This document shows positions 49,001 through 56,975 of a stretch of DNA of 64,000 nt, piece after piece. A program made the translations under genes and the position numbers. The notes under the pieces were generated by a model that was given only the letters and a program-made list of their open reading frames with translations, was not told the DNA's origin and did no database searches. Each line of letters opens with the position of its first letter. Position 1 is the stretch's first letter. The DNA is from Pontiella agarivorans (GTDB lineage Bacteria; Verrucomicrobiota; Kiritimatiellia; Kiritimatiellales; Pontiellaceae), in contig NZ_JARVCO010000010.1 of assembly GCF_034531395.1 (NCBI RefSeq), forward strand, positions 496,001 to 560,000, given 5' to 3'.

Positions 49001-51831
49001 AGCTCCTGAGCATCGACGGCAGCCTGAATCGTCTGCTTGGCGTTAAACCAGCTGCGGCCATTGTTGTTGTCGTCTCCATCGGTCCGCACATAAAGGGTAC
49101 TGAAGTCGGCGTCGAATACGGTGATGGTGTTGGTGATTGAATAGCGGTCCTGGTGATTGTTGTTCCAGGCAGTGACGATCAGGTCGTACGTTCCCGGCGT
49201 GCTCCAGCTGTGTCCGAACGGAATAACGCCGGAGCCCGTGGCGATGAATCCGTCGCCAAAGTCGATTTGATCCCGCTCAAACGCCCCTTGGAAGTCGACG
49301 GTATAGAAGGCGTTGAATCCGGCCGGAATTTCGGTGGGGCCATTCAGCGTAATGGTAACGGCTCCTGTTGGCGGGTCGGCGGGTTCATCGCAGCCGATGG
49401 CGGGAGCACTGCGCCAATGTTCGCCATCAATATCGAGGGTATCGCGCAGAATATCGCCCGTGCCGGTGCAGGGGGAACTCAACTTAATGTGCGAAGCGGA
49501 GACCAGCTGCGGATTGTTGGTGATGTTGCCGTCCACGCCGTGCTCCAGGTCGGGAGAGCAGGAGGTGGTGATGGTTCCATATGCAATGTTGTCGAACGAT
49601 TGCAGGGCCTCGTTATACCAGATAATGCAGTGGTCGAGGGTCGAGGAATAGGTGCCGCCGCCATTCACGGCCCGGTTGGCCGTTAAAGTGCAGTGCGTGG
49701 CTGATCCTCCATACAGGCCGCCGCCGTACTGATTCGCTTTGTTTCCGTTAAAGACGCAGTTATACGCATCGGTGCCATACGCGCCACCACCGTAGGAGGT
49801 GGTGCTGTTTCCAATGAATTGGCAGTCGTAGGCCGTGCCTTCATACATCGCGCCGCCATTCTTTAGATTGGTGTTGTTTTTGAAGACGCAGCGTGTTGCC
49901 ACACCGCCGGACATGGCACCGCCGCCCGATCCGCCGCCGAGGCCTCGGTTGTTTTCAAAGAGACAGTCGACCGCAATTCCGCTTAGCATGGCACCGGGGC
50001 CGTTGCCGGCCGCATTGAACGAGAAGGTGCAGTTCGTTGCCGTGCCGCGCCACATGATGCTGCCGCTGTTTCCGGTGTTTCCTGTAATCAGACAGGCTTC
50101 GACCACGGGGTCGTGTGAGGAACTGTAAATTGTTCCTCCGCTGGTGCCTTCGGGTTCGTAATGGCCGCCATTGCGAATGGTGAAGCCTTTGATGCGGCAG
50201 TGCTGGTTGCCCAAGTGGAAAATGCGGTGGTAGGCATCGCCTTGGATGATGGTCTGCTCGGCTCCGTTGAGGCTTTCAATGCGGATGTTTTTATTCACGT
50301 TGATTTGTTCGGTAACTGAATAGGTACCGTTGGAAACCAGCACGAGGCCGCCAACATAGTCCTGCGCATCCACGCCGGCCTGAATGGTTTTCCTGGCGGT
50401 CGCCCAGCTGAGGCCGTCGTTGGAGTCATCGCCGTCGGCATCGGAGACATAGATGGTTTTGGTTTCGTCCTTGCGAACATAGATGGTGTTGGTGATGGAG
50501 GTGGAATACCCGCTCTTGCCGGTCAGGACCACGTGATAGTTTCCGTAGGCCCAGGTGTGGGATTGGGTAAGGCTGGTTGAGTTGGTGAGGGCGCTACCGT
50601 CTCCGAAATCCAGAATGGTTTGGGTGACCGGACCTTCCACGTAGGCATCAAAGAAAATTTCCTGCCCTGCGGTAATGAACTGAGGCAGATTGTTGTGTGC
50701 ATGAATTAATCCTTCTGAGGTCACTTCATCACATCCGATGGATGGGGGGGTTGCCCAGGCCGCACCCTCAATATCCGTCAGCGCGGCATAGGCGGCGTCT
50801 CCTGCTCCGACGCAGGGAGAGGCTGCGGCAAGGTGGAAGAGTGAAACCAGCTGCGGATTGTTGGTGATGCTGCCGTTGGTCGTGCTGTCCGGCGTACAGC
50901 AGGAATAGATTTGGGTCCCGTAAACGTTCGGGCTGTTATCGCTGGCGGTGTTGTTCCAAAGGATGGAATTATAGGCCCTGCCATAAGTCATGCCGCCGCC
51001 AATGTTCGCTGTGTTTTCGGTGATGGTGCAGTGGGTTGCGGTGACCTGATAGAGGCCGCCACCATAATTGGAGGAGTGGTTCCCGGAAATGGCGCAGCCT
51101 ACTGCGCTGCCCGAAATCATTCCGCCGCCGCTTCCGCTGGCCGTGTTGGCCAGGATAAGGCTGTTGGTGGCCGTGCTGTTATACAGGCCGCCGCCTTCTC
51201 TTGAGGAAACATTATTCTGAAAGGTGCAACCTGTTGCCGTGATTTGATAGCCGCCTCCTCCCTGAGTGGCCTCGTTGTTGAGAAAAGAACAGTCGGTTGC
51301 AATGGTGCTGTTGGCACCGCCGCCGTAATACGCGCCGGTATTATTTTGGAAGGTGCATTTCGAAGCACGGCCTTTCACCATGCCGGTGCCGTCGGTCTTT
51401 TCAATGATGCAGGAGTTCACCAAGGGCTGTGTGCCGGAGCAGCGAACGGCCGGATCCTTGCCGTTGCGGATTGTGAAGTTATACAGATCGGAGTCGGTAT
51501 CACCCAGATCAAAGCAGGTATAGAGGCCCTGTCCGTCAAACACAACATCCTCGGGGCCATCCACCCAGAAGCCCTGGATGGAAATGTCGTTTGTCACGAC
51601 AATCGAAGAGGTCAGTGTGTAGGTTCCTTCCGCGACAAAAATCTGATCCCCGTCCTCCACGTAGGGCAGCACTTGCTGAACCGTGTGTGCCGCCTCGGTC
51701 CAGTCGTTGGTATAGGGTGGAATTTGGACCAGACTGTTGACATTGACCCAGTAGGTTTGATTCGCCTGCGCCAGACCCGCAAGAGAAAGAAGCAGAGTTA
51801 TGACCCAATGCTTAGTGTTTAATATATTCAT
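46036..51831 (-). CDS. Giant secreted protein: four beta-helix modules joined by PKD domains
   Basis: The 1931-aa product has a signal peptide (HWVITLLLSLAGLAQA) and four repeated modules starting near residues 25, 455, 908 and 1412. Each opens with a line like LYVRTDGDDNNNGRSWFNAKQTIQAAVDAQ...VSNGTYTLTETI, followed by GGG-type rungs (ATNCTFxNNxAxxGGGxY). Modules 1-3 each end in a conserved SPC.G.GD......DI.GA.W...P.IGCDE block and a PKD-like domain (SWAYGNYHVVLTG; SWSTPGTYDLIVTA; TWADPGTYDVVLTG). A thrombospondin-3-like segment and terminal beta domain close the protein. Such a protein is probably displayed or released as an adhesin or polysaccharide binder. It is first in the operon. The ATG at 51831 is chosen over one 23 codons upstream. 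Confidence 0.82.
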   Translation of the reverse strand: MNILNTKHWVITLLLSLAGLAQANQTYWVNVNSLVQIPPYTNDWTEAAHTVQQVLPYVEDGDQIFVAEGTYTLTSSIVVTNDISIQGFWVDGPEDVVFDGQGLYTCFDLGDTDSDLYNFTIRNGKDPAVRCSGTQPLVNSCIIEKTDGTGMVKGRASKCTFQNNTGAYYGGGANSTIATDCSFLNNEATQGGGGYQITATGCTFQNNVSSREGGGLYNSTATNSLILANTASGSGGGMISGSAVGCAISGNHSSNYGGGLYQVTATHCTITENTANIGGGMTYGRAYNSILWNNTASDNSPNVYGTQIYSCCTPDSTTNGSITNNPQLVSLFHLAAASPCVGAGDAAYAALTDIEGAAWATPPSIGCDEVTSEGLIHAHNNLPQFITAGQEIFFDAYVEGPVTQTILDFGDGSALTNSTSLTQSHTWAYGNYHVVLTGKSGYSTSITNTIYVRKDETKTIYVSDADGDDSNDGLSWATARKTIQAGVDAQDYVGGLVLVSNGTYSVTEQINVNKNIRIESLNGAEQTIIQGDAYHRIFHLGNQHCRIKGFTIRNGGHYEPEGTSGGTIYSSSHDPVVEACLITGNTGNSGSIMWRGTATNCTFSFNAAGNGPGAMLSGIAVDCLFENNRGLGGGSGGGAMSGGVATRCVFKNNTNLKNGGAMYEGTAYDCQFIGNSTTSYGGGAYGTDAYNCVFNGNKANQYGGGLYGGSATHCTLTANRAVNGGGTYSSTLDHCIIWYNEALQSFDNIAYGTITTSCSPDLEHGVDGNITNNPQLVSASHIKLSSPCTGTGDILRDTLDIDGEHWRSAPAIGCDEPADPPTGAVTITLNGPTEIPAGFNAFYTVDFQGAFERDQIDFGDGFIATGSGVIPFGHSWSTPGTYDLIVTAWNNNHQDRYSITNTITVFDADFSTLYVRTDGDDNNNGRSWFNAKQTIQAAVDAQELHGGRVVVSNGTYTLTETISIDKDIQLLSANGAEHTIIDGGSTNDYTGVGCLDIADNHTTVRDITFRNGRDRNSTKYYSGGGIFCNYSLSPQISNCVFDGNSATKGGALAYGTATDCLFTNNWSWNGSGGGLYMGRANGCEFIGNYARDAGGGMYAGIATDCIFRENRCDSNYGGGMRYGTANRCVFENNTASYGGGLADGNAHDCRFNGNMALNGGGGMRYGTANRCYFYGNRTLRQGGGMLNGTANSCCFTGNKATDYGGAMAYTTANHCTITANHSGTKGGGMFSGKANSCIAWFNTADDEGNDLYSANPDYTCSPDATHGEDGCITNQPALVSASHLAVESPCRDLGDPATAVGTDIDGAVWLNAPPMGCDEPDMALSPDIEIGLIGPTHVLEDVAAPYIASFNGETKQTIIDFADGTRITNALGTIIHTWADPGTYDVVLTGYNLDNQQGTAFTQQVMVASAFTSSLHVDPVTGDDANHGLSWDAPKATIQAAVDAQNVYGGNVFVRGINHITATVNIDKSICVSGAFDSAATVDAGSSNRCFNLGYSECVLEYLTIRSGAASTLGYSNNEGGGIYCANSAPLITSSTIEGCVAYNGAGVYKGTLEHCTLSNNVASSSGGAAYESSLTQSTISSNSAQYGGGIYGGIANECMLSNNTATTVGGGAYYSTVSFSTLTDNTAPSGGGLASCTSDRCDIFFNYATSAHGGGTHKGTAHNCTIHNNAAIQYGGGTYSTTLYNCTVAENGAENGGGVYGSSVYNSIVWSNVAFNAENKADLASASARNSCSPDLTPSTYYGNITNAPLFVAMAPDILIRGGDYYLSNLSPCINAGENSYVSTDIDYNGLYRIRYGTVDMGACEMWLTGDSDGDEMDDAWELENFGGVTNAIASENADTDPHSNYEEYVAGTDPFDSDSYFRITQQELTNDITVLHWDSVYNRAYQVLWTDSLTNSFQPIYPAVHYPEESYTVENTNTAAFYKINVWID
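50954..50968. repeat. TTCCA-N5-TGGAA match in the giant gene
   Basis: Exact match, spacer AAGGA, encoding SILWN of a recurring beta-helix segment. Protein constraint may explain it. Confidence 0.35.
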
Positions 51832-52022
51832 GTATAATTTCCGCTCTCGGGTTGTTCTTAATCTTGCAATAAAAGAGGGAAAGATTTTTAAGACATCCAA
51901 ATCCTAAGATACAGGTAAATCCGTACAATAATATACGTCTATATACTAATCCGCATATGCGTATATAGATTCCTGGTTAGGGTTTCCCGCCCAGGCGTCA
52001 TGGTTTTGCATTGAAGGTTTTG

Positions 52023-52068
52023 CAAAAAAAAAGTTCCAGCGGTTGGAAAAACTCAACCATTGGAACTT
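52023..52068 (-). terminator. Terminator built from a TTCCA-type palindrome, after the RidA-like gene
   Basis: The minus strand reads a 16-bp arm pair (AAAGTTCCAATGGTTG and CAACCGCTGGAACTTT, two mismatches; loop AGTTTTTC), followed by eight or more U residues (52023-52032). It lies 20 bp past the stop of the RidA-like gene. An exact TTCCA-GCGGT-TGGAA palindrome (52034-52048) forms one arm, and a partial copy forms the other. Confidence 0.8.
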
Positions 52069-52087
52069 TAGGAGGAGGAAGATAAAT

Positions 52088-53203
52088 CTACTTGGTTTTC
52101 ACGGCATCGAGTTCAATTTCAAACAGGAGGTCGTGACGGCAGACATCTGCGTGGGAAATCGCTACGGGCAATTCCGGCAGACCATTGGCCAAACAGTATT
52201 TTTCGAGCAGATGCGCATCGCCGGCGTCTTTGAAATAAGCGATAGCGCGGGCGGTGTTTTTCCAGTCCATGTCGCGCGATTTCAGGATTTCGTGGACGAC
52301 GGCCATCGTTAACTCGATCTGCTTTTCGGTATTGCCGAGATGGACGGTTTCGCCGCCGGGTTCAATGCTGGCGGTTCCGGAGATGGTCAGCAGGCGGGAG
52401 CCGGGCTGATCGATTTCCACGGCGCGGGCGAAGGATGATTTGTAGTCGAGCGCCGGGCACTGCAGCGGGGAGGGAACGGGGAATACTTTCACATTGTCGT
52501 TTTTCGGTTTCACGGCGAGCAGCGCGGCCACCATTTCTTCGCCGGCGGCGGTGCCGGCGCCAATGCCGGTGGAGGCCGGTACCATTTTGTCGAACGTGCC
52601 TTTTTCCTTGAAGAAGTTCGTGCGGACCACATTAAATTCGTCGTACCACTCCAGCAGGTTGTTGAGATAGAGCCACGTGCGGGCAATATCGGTAAATTTC
52701 ATGTCGGCCTGTTTGAGGAGGGTTTCCATTTTTTCAAAAACCGCCTGGGCCTGTTTTTCGCGGCCGAGGCTGAGATCATCAGCTCGAAGATCGCCGAGCA
52801 GGCAGTAGCGGGCGTCATCCGTCTCGTACCAGTTGCCGACTTTTCGGTCGCCGTCCATGACGGGGTGAAGGTCGGCCCCGGAGAGGGCGATAAACTGGGT
52901 GCCGGTAATGGTGGATCCGGAGCAGGCATCGCCGTGCAGCAGGGTGAGCGGCCAGTCCAGTTTTTCGATGGAGGAAACCGCCTGCGGGTAAAATTTACGC
53001 CCGCCGAAGACATATTGAAATGCAATGCGGGCATTGCGTGCCGCCATTTCGGCGGTGACCTGATCGACGACCTCATTAATCGTTTCTTCGGAGGCCTGAG
53101 CGGTGATGATGTGTGCCGTAACTCCGCCGTGCGGGAATTCGACAATCTGCAGGCTGTGGTCTGCTGTTACATCTGACTTATCCATTTCCAGAATTCCATT
53201 CAT
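52088..53203 (-). CDS. Two-domain RidA/YjgF-superfamily protein, possibly chorismatase-like
   Basis: The 371-aa product has the RidA fold in its C-terminal half (LLTISGTASIEPGGETVHLGNTEKQIELTMAVVHEILKSRDMDWKNTARAIAYFKDAGD...DVCRHDLLFEIELDAV). A related N-terminal half (TQFIALSGADLHPV...AQAVFEKMETLLKQADMKFTDIARTWLYLNNLLEWYDEFN) precedes it, joined by a PASTGIGAGTAAGEEMVAALLAV segment. Tandem RidA halves with a central STGIG stretch and a terminal Glu are also features of FkbO/Hyg5-type chorismatases, which cleave chorismate. That assignment is tentative. A simple RidA enamine/imine hydrolase is the alternative. Stand-alone gene between two terminators. Confidence 0.72.
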   Translation of the reverse strand: MNGILEMDKSDVTADHSLQIVEFPHGGVTAHIITAQASEETINEVVDQVTAEMAARNARIAFQYVFGGRKFYPQAVSSIEKLDWPLTLLHGDACSGSTITGTQFIALSGADLHPVMDGDRKVGNWYETDDARYCLLGDLRADDLSLGREKQAQAVFEKMETLLKQADMKFTDIARTWLYLNNLLEWYDEFNVVRTNFFKEKGTFDKMVPASTGIGAGTAAGEEMVAALLAVKPKNDNVKVFPVPSPLQCPALDYKSSFARAVEIDQPGSRLLTISGTASIEPGGETVHLGNTEKQIELTMAVVHEILKSRDMDWKNTARAIAYFKDAGDAHLLEKYCLANGLPELPVAISHADVCRHDLLFEIELDAVKTK

Positions 53204-53366
53204 GTTGCATTCCTCATGTAGTTTGCATAGATCATGCCTGAATGAGGGTTTTTTACCTTGATGCAGGTCAAGAGTCTACAGATTGAGGTTCATACAGAAG
53301 ACGCATGCCGCAAAGGCCGTTGGACAAACAAGTGCTGGCGGTACGCATTTCCAAGCTCCGAAAACA

Positions 53367-53397
53367 GAAACCCCGCCAAAAAGACGGGGTTCTGTGG
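53367..53397 (-). terminator. Terminator after the PEP carboxykinase gene
   Basis: CAGAACCCCG pairs with CGGGGTTTCTG across a U-rich loop on the minus strand (one bulge), and CTGTTTTC follows. The U tract is short, so termination may be partial. Confidence 0.6.
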
Positions 53398-53398
53398 A

Positions 53399-53413
53399 TT
53401 CCAGGGTCTGGAA
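53399..53413. repeat. TTCCA-N5-TGGAA palindrome, intergenic
   Basis: Exact copy, spacer GGGTC, 4 nt beyond the stop of the PEP carboxykinase gene and just before its terminator hairpin. Confidence 0.75.
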
Positions 53414-53416
53414 AAT

Positions 53417-56400
53417 TTAAACGGCGATCGGGTCTGCACCGATTGTGCCGACGAGGTCTTCGATGTAGGCATCGGTTTCCACGTAGGCCAGTCGTTTTTC
53501 AACCGTTTCAAGGCGGGCTTTACAGTCGAGGCGCTCGACTTCGGCAGTATTATGTTTCTGGCTGATGAAGTTGTTGAGATACTCGATATGTTTCCGGCAG
53601 GCGTCGGCTTTGCGCTGCTGTTTGAGTTTGAGGCGTTCCTTGTACCAGTCACTTGCAAGGACCGCATCGCGCTCGAACATACTGCGGAATGTCGGGTCGG
53701 CGGCGTCCATTCCTTCGCAGGTTCCTTCGGCCATGATGTAGATCAGGGCTTTGAGCGGAGGAATAAAGCTTTCAACCGATCCGTCTTCGATGTAGCGCCG
53801 GGCAATCATCTGCTGGGTTTCCATAATGTTGTTGATGCCATCGACATACTCATCCATCCCTTGGAGTTCGGGTTTGAGCATATCGGGTTCAAACACTGTT
53901 TTCGGTGCTTCGAATACTTTGCCGATAAAGTCATTCACGAAGCGTTTGGTGATCCGGTAACCGAGACGGCTGGCCAGCACCGGTTTGCCTTCGTGTTCGA
54001 AGTCTTCGAGTTTTTCAAGCTGTCCGGCGGCGATCATATGTTTCGGATCGCGTTCGGCTACACTGAGCCGGCACCAGAGTTCCGGAATCAGGATGCTGAT
54101 GTCGTGTTCGACTTTGTGTTTGGTTCCGATGTACCCGGCCGCAGTGCTGAACCCGTTGCTGCCGGTCAGGATGAACGAGAGCAGGGCGTTGTTCAGGTCG
54201 GCCGTGGCCGGAAGGGCGTTGAACGGGCCTTTGGTCAGTGCGCCCTCGGTGCCTGCGCCGGTGGTGGACGGTGACTTGCCGGTCAGGGAGCAGATGAAGT
54301 CCATGAACAGTTCCGGCAGTTCCTGGTAGTGGATCGGTCCATACACCGCCAATGGGCGAATGCCTGGTTCGGCCGGATTGTTGCGGCGACCCGGGAGGAC
54401 GGCGTTTACCGGCGTGAACAGTGGGTTTCCGGCTTTGATTTTCCGGAACAGGCAGGTGGATGTGAGAGCCAGATATTTCGGCATGCCGTCCACGAGGTCG
54501 GGCCGGGTCTGCAGATAACGCGGATTCTTCGTCGGTTTTCCATCGACGATGCGCGGCTGGGCGCTGTCGACAAAAAGCTGATCCGGGTTTTTGGACTCTG
54601 CGGCTTTTTTGATCAGTTTCCGCATCGGCTTGGTGTACTGATGGTACATCACCGAATGGTCCATAATCTCCTGCGCAACACTTTTGTGCAGCGGGGCAAA
54701 GTTGGAGAGGAAGTTATTCGGAGCCGCCATATCCGCTTCCGCCGCTTTGTCGAAACCGCGGTTGATCGCTTCGTCCGGCCGCTGGAACAGGCGGGATTCG
54801 CAGTTGTCCACAATTTTGACGGATTTGCATTCGGCATAGTCCGGATTCAGGTCAGTCAGTTTGTCAGACGGCACCACGATGGATGCGGAGATATCATCTT
54901 CCCACTGAATTTTTTCCGCCGGAATAAAATCGGTACGCAGTTTAGACGTCCGCCAGATACCATCGGTGTCCATGCCGACGCGCAGGTAGTTGCCTTTGAC
55001 TTTTTTGCCGTCGAACTTCAGTTCATGCCCTTTTTCACCATTAATGAAGTCCACGCTGAGATGCGAGCGCCAGTCATCGCCCCATTCCGGTTTGTAGAAG
55101 CGCTTGAGCAGGAACACGAGGCCTTTGATACGGTTGGGTACAGAAGCCAGCCATTCGTTGAATTCATCGGTATTTTCTTCCGACGGATTAAGCAGTTTGA
55201 TGACCGAACCGAGCGAACGTTCGTTTCCAAGAATTGGACGGGTTTTATGTCCTTCTTCTCGCGGGACTTTGAAGCGCACGCTGTAATCCTTATCAAGGAT
55301 TTCCTGAACCGCGTTCAAGTCGTTTTCGATGTCCGCCACAAAAATAGAGCCGGAAATCATGGCATCGGTCAGCGATTTTGAAATTTCCGATTTTCCGCCG
55401 CCGGAAACGGTGCACGGTTTGTGGCAGAGCGTGCCTTCTGCCATGGTGCCGACGAGGCGCCAGGTGCCGGCGGTGGGGCTCTGCTTCAGGGCGACGCGGT
55501 AACCGGATGGGTAGATGAAGACGCGGTCTTCCAGAAGTTTAAGGCTTTGTGTTTTTCCTGATTTGGACCAGGTGACGCTTTGGTCCGGAATGCTGAATTC
55601 AGCGGTTTCCGGAACAAAAAAGACATTCGGGTGTTCGTTATCGGTGGCATAGCCCTCCGGGTGAATCGTCACTTTATCGCCCAGCACATGCATGACATTG
55701 GCCATCGTGTGATCAAGTTGGGTAAGCGTGCCGTCCGGTGAGAAGCGTTCCGCCAGATTGTACTGGGGCAGAGCAAGTGCGCCGCCGGCATGTTCCTCTT
55801 CGCAGAGTCCGTAGAGATTGGCGGCAAAACCGATTTGGGTTTTTACTTCTTTTTTGCAATAGCCGAAGTAGTTGTCGCCAATAATGGTCACCATTACGCC
55901 GGATTCATCGCGTGCAGTAATTTTGAACGGGGTACCGCCGTTGTAGAGCTCATCCGGTGAGGCCCAGCACATACCGTCGCGCTTCTGGCGTTCGGTGGCG
56001 TCGTCAATATAAGGCAGGCCGAGATCTTTCTTCTTCAGTCCGCAGATATGCGGAGCAAGAATAACGCAGCCGGTGTAGCCCGTCCAGCTGTCCGGGTCCA
56101 GAGCGGCATCGTTTTCCGGCAGGTAGGGATCGCCGGCATTACCGAAAATGGATTCCACAAAGTCGAGATTACAGACAAAATTTCCCGGAACAAAGAAACG
56201 CACTTCCATGTTCTTTTCCGGCAGAAATCCGGGGACCTCCGGGCTGACCATCGGGCGAAGCAGCAGAGAGACCTGTGTGGCCGCTTTTTTCTCCTGCGCC
56301 GAAGTGAAGGGAAGCTGCATGTGCTCTTCCGGTGGGTTCAGTGCAACTTCGAGCAGTTTTGCGTAGGTTTGTTTCGGCACTTCGAGCTTATCGGCCGGTA

Positions 56401-56866
56401 CAGGAAATCCGCCTTCACAGATGTGGAAAACACCTTTGGTCGTGCGGCGGTCGTGTTTCGGGTTGTGCAGTACGCCCTGCTGAATGCGATACGATTCCAC
56501 TCCGTTTGCAATAAACTCATCTTTGTGTGGCGGGAGCGAAAGTTCTCTCGCCAGACCATGGCGGTCGAGGGTGAGCGTTTTATTCGGAAGGGTCGGAACC
56601 TCGTCGCAGGCATCGCTCAGGTATTCATTGAGAAAGTGTTGAATACGCTGGTCCACCGGACAGAGGTAGTCATGCAGAATGCGGTTCTTTTCCTTGATGT
56701 TGTTGATCAGGTCGAACGCAATATCGAGCTCTTTTCCGTCTGTTTTTTCATAGATCGGCTGATCCAGAGCGGAAAGTTTTAAATTCAGGTAGGAAACCAG
56801 AGATTTCCGATGGCTTTTTGAGGCCTGATCAACCCCGATGCCTAATGATTTTTTCAAGTCTTTCAT
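53417..56866 (-). CDS. Pyrophosphate-type phosphoenolpyruvate carboxykinase
   Basis: This enzyme would interconvert oxaloacetate plus pyrophosphate with PEP, phosphate and CO2. The 1149-aa length is far above ATP- or GTP-PEPCK (about 540-620 aa) but equals the PPi-using family known from Entamoeba and propionibacteria. Two PEPCK hallmarks are visible: GDNYFGYCKKEVKTQIGFAANL (about 330-351; compare G-T-E-Y-A-G-E-M-K-K), which holds the metal-binding lysine, and CTVSGGGKSEISKSL (about 485-499) in place of the nucleotide P-loop, followed by IFVADIENDLNAV. It has an AGGAG ribosome site and stands alone. The assignment comes from family knowledge and motif reading, without a database search. Confidence 0.75.
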   Translation of the reverse strand: MKDLKKSLGIGVDQASKSHRKSLVSYLNLKLSALDQPIYEKTDGKELDIAFDLINNIKEKNRILHDYLCPVDQRIQHFLNEYLSDACDEVPTLPNKTLTLDRHGLARELSLPPHKDEFIANGVESYRIQQGVLHNPKHDRRTTKGVFHICEGGFPVPADKLEVPKQTYAKLLEVALNPPEEHMQLPFTSAQEKKAATQVSLLLRPMVSPEVPGFLPEKNMEVRFFVPGNFVCNLDFVESIFGNAGDPYLPENDAALDPDSWTGYTGCVILAPHICGLKKKDLGLPYIDDATERQKRDGMCWASPDELYNGGTPFKITARDESGVMVTIIGDNYFGYCKKEVKTQIGFAANLYGLCEEEHAGGALALPQYNLAERFSPDGTLTQLDHTMANVMHVLGDKVTIHPEGYATDNEHPNVFFVPETAEFSIPDQSVTWSKSGKTQSLKLLEDRVFIYPSGYRVALKQSPTAGTWRLVGTMAEGTLCHKPCTVSGGGKSEISKSLTDAMISGSIFVADIENDLNAVQEILDKDYSVRFKVPREEGHKTRPILGNERSLGSVIKLLNPSEENTDEFNEWLASVPNRIKGLVFLLKRFYKPEWGDDWRSHLSVDFINGEKGHELKFDGKKVKGNYLRVGMDTDGIWRTSKLRTDFIPAEKIQWEDDISASIVVPSDKLTDLNPDYAECKSVKIVDNCESRLFQRPDEAINRGFDKAAEADMAAPNNFLSNFAPLHKSVAQEIMDHSVMYHQYTKPMRKLIKKAAESKNPDQLFVDSAQPRIVDGKPTKNPRYLQTRPDLVDGMPKYLALTSTCLFRKIKAGNPLFTPVNAVLPGRRNNPAEPGIRPLAVYGPIHYQELPELFMDFICSLTGKSPSTTGAGTEGALTKGPFNALPATADLNNALLSFILTGSNGFSTAAGYIGTKHKVEHDISILIPELWCRLSVAERDPKHMIAAGQLEKLEDFEHEGKPVLASRLGYRITKRFVNDFIGKVFEAPKTVFEPDMLKPELQGMDEYVDGINNIMETQQMIARRYIEDGSVESFIPPLKALIYIMAEGTCEGMDAADPTFRSMFERDAVLASDWYKERLKLKQQRKADACRKHIEYLNNFISQKHNTAEVERLDCKARLETVEKRLAYVETDAYIEDLVGTIGADPIAV

Positions 56867-56975
56867 TGTTAATCTCCTGTGTAAACGAAAGGCAATCGAG
56901 CTGTGAAAAATAGGGGACCTCGCCCAATATCCAAGTCTAATACCTAAGTTTTATTCTCTTATTTTACTTAAAGGA

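Noticed and set aside
43846-51831. Possible CRISPR or tandem DNA repeat
   Set aside because: The periodicity comes from protein rungs that diverge at codon third positions. There are no identical repeats with unique spacers and no cas genes.
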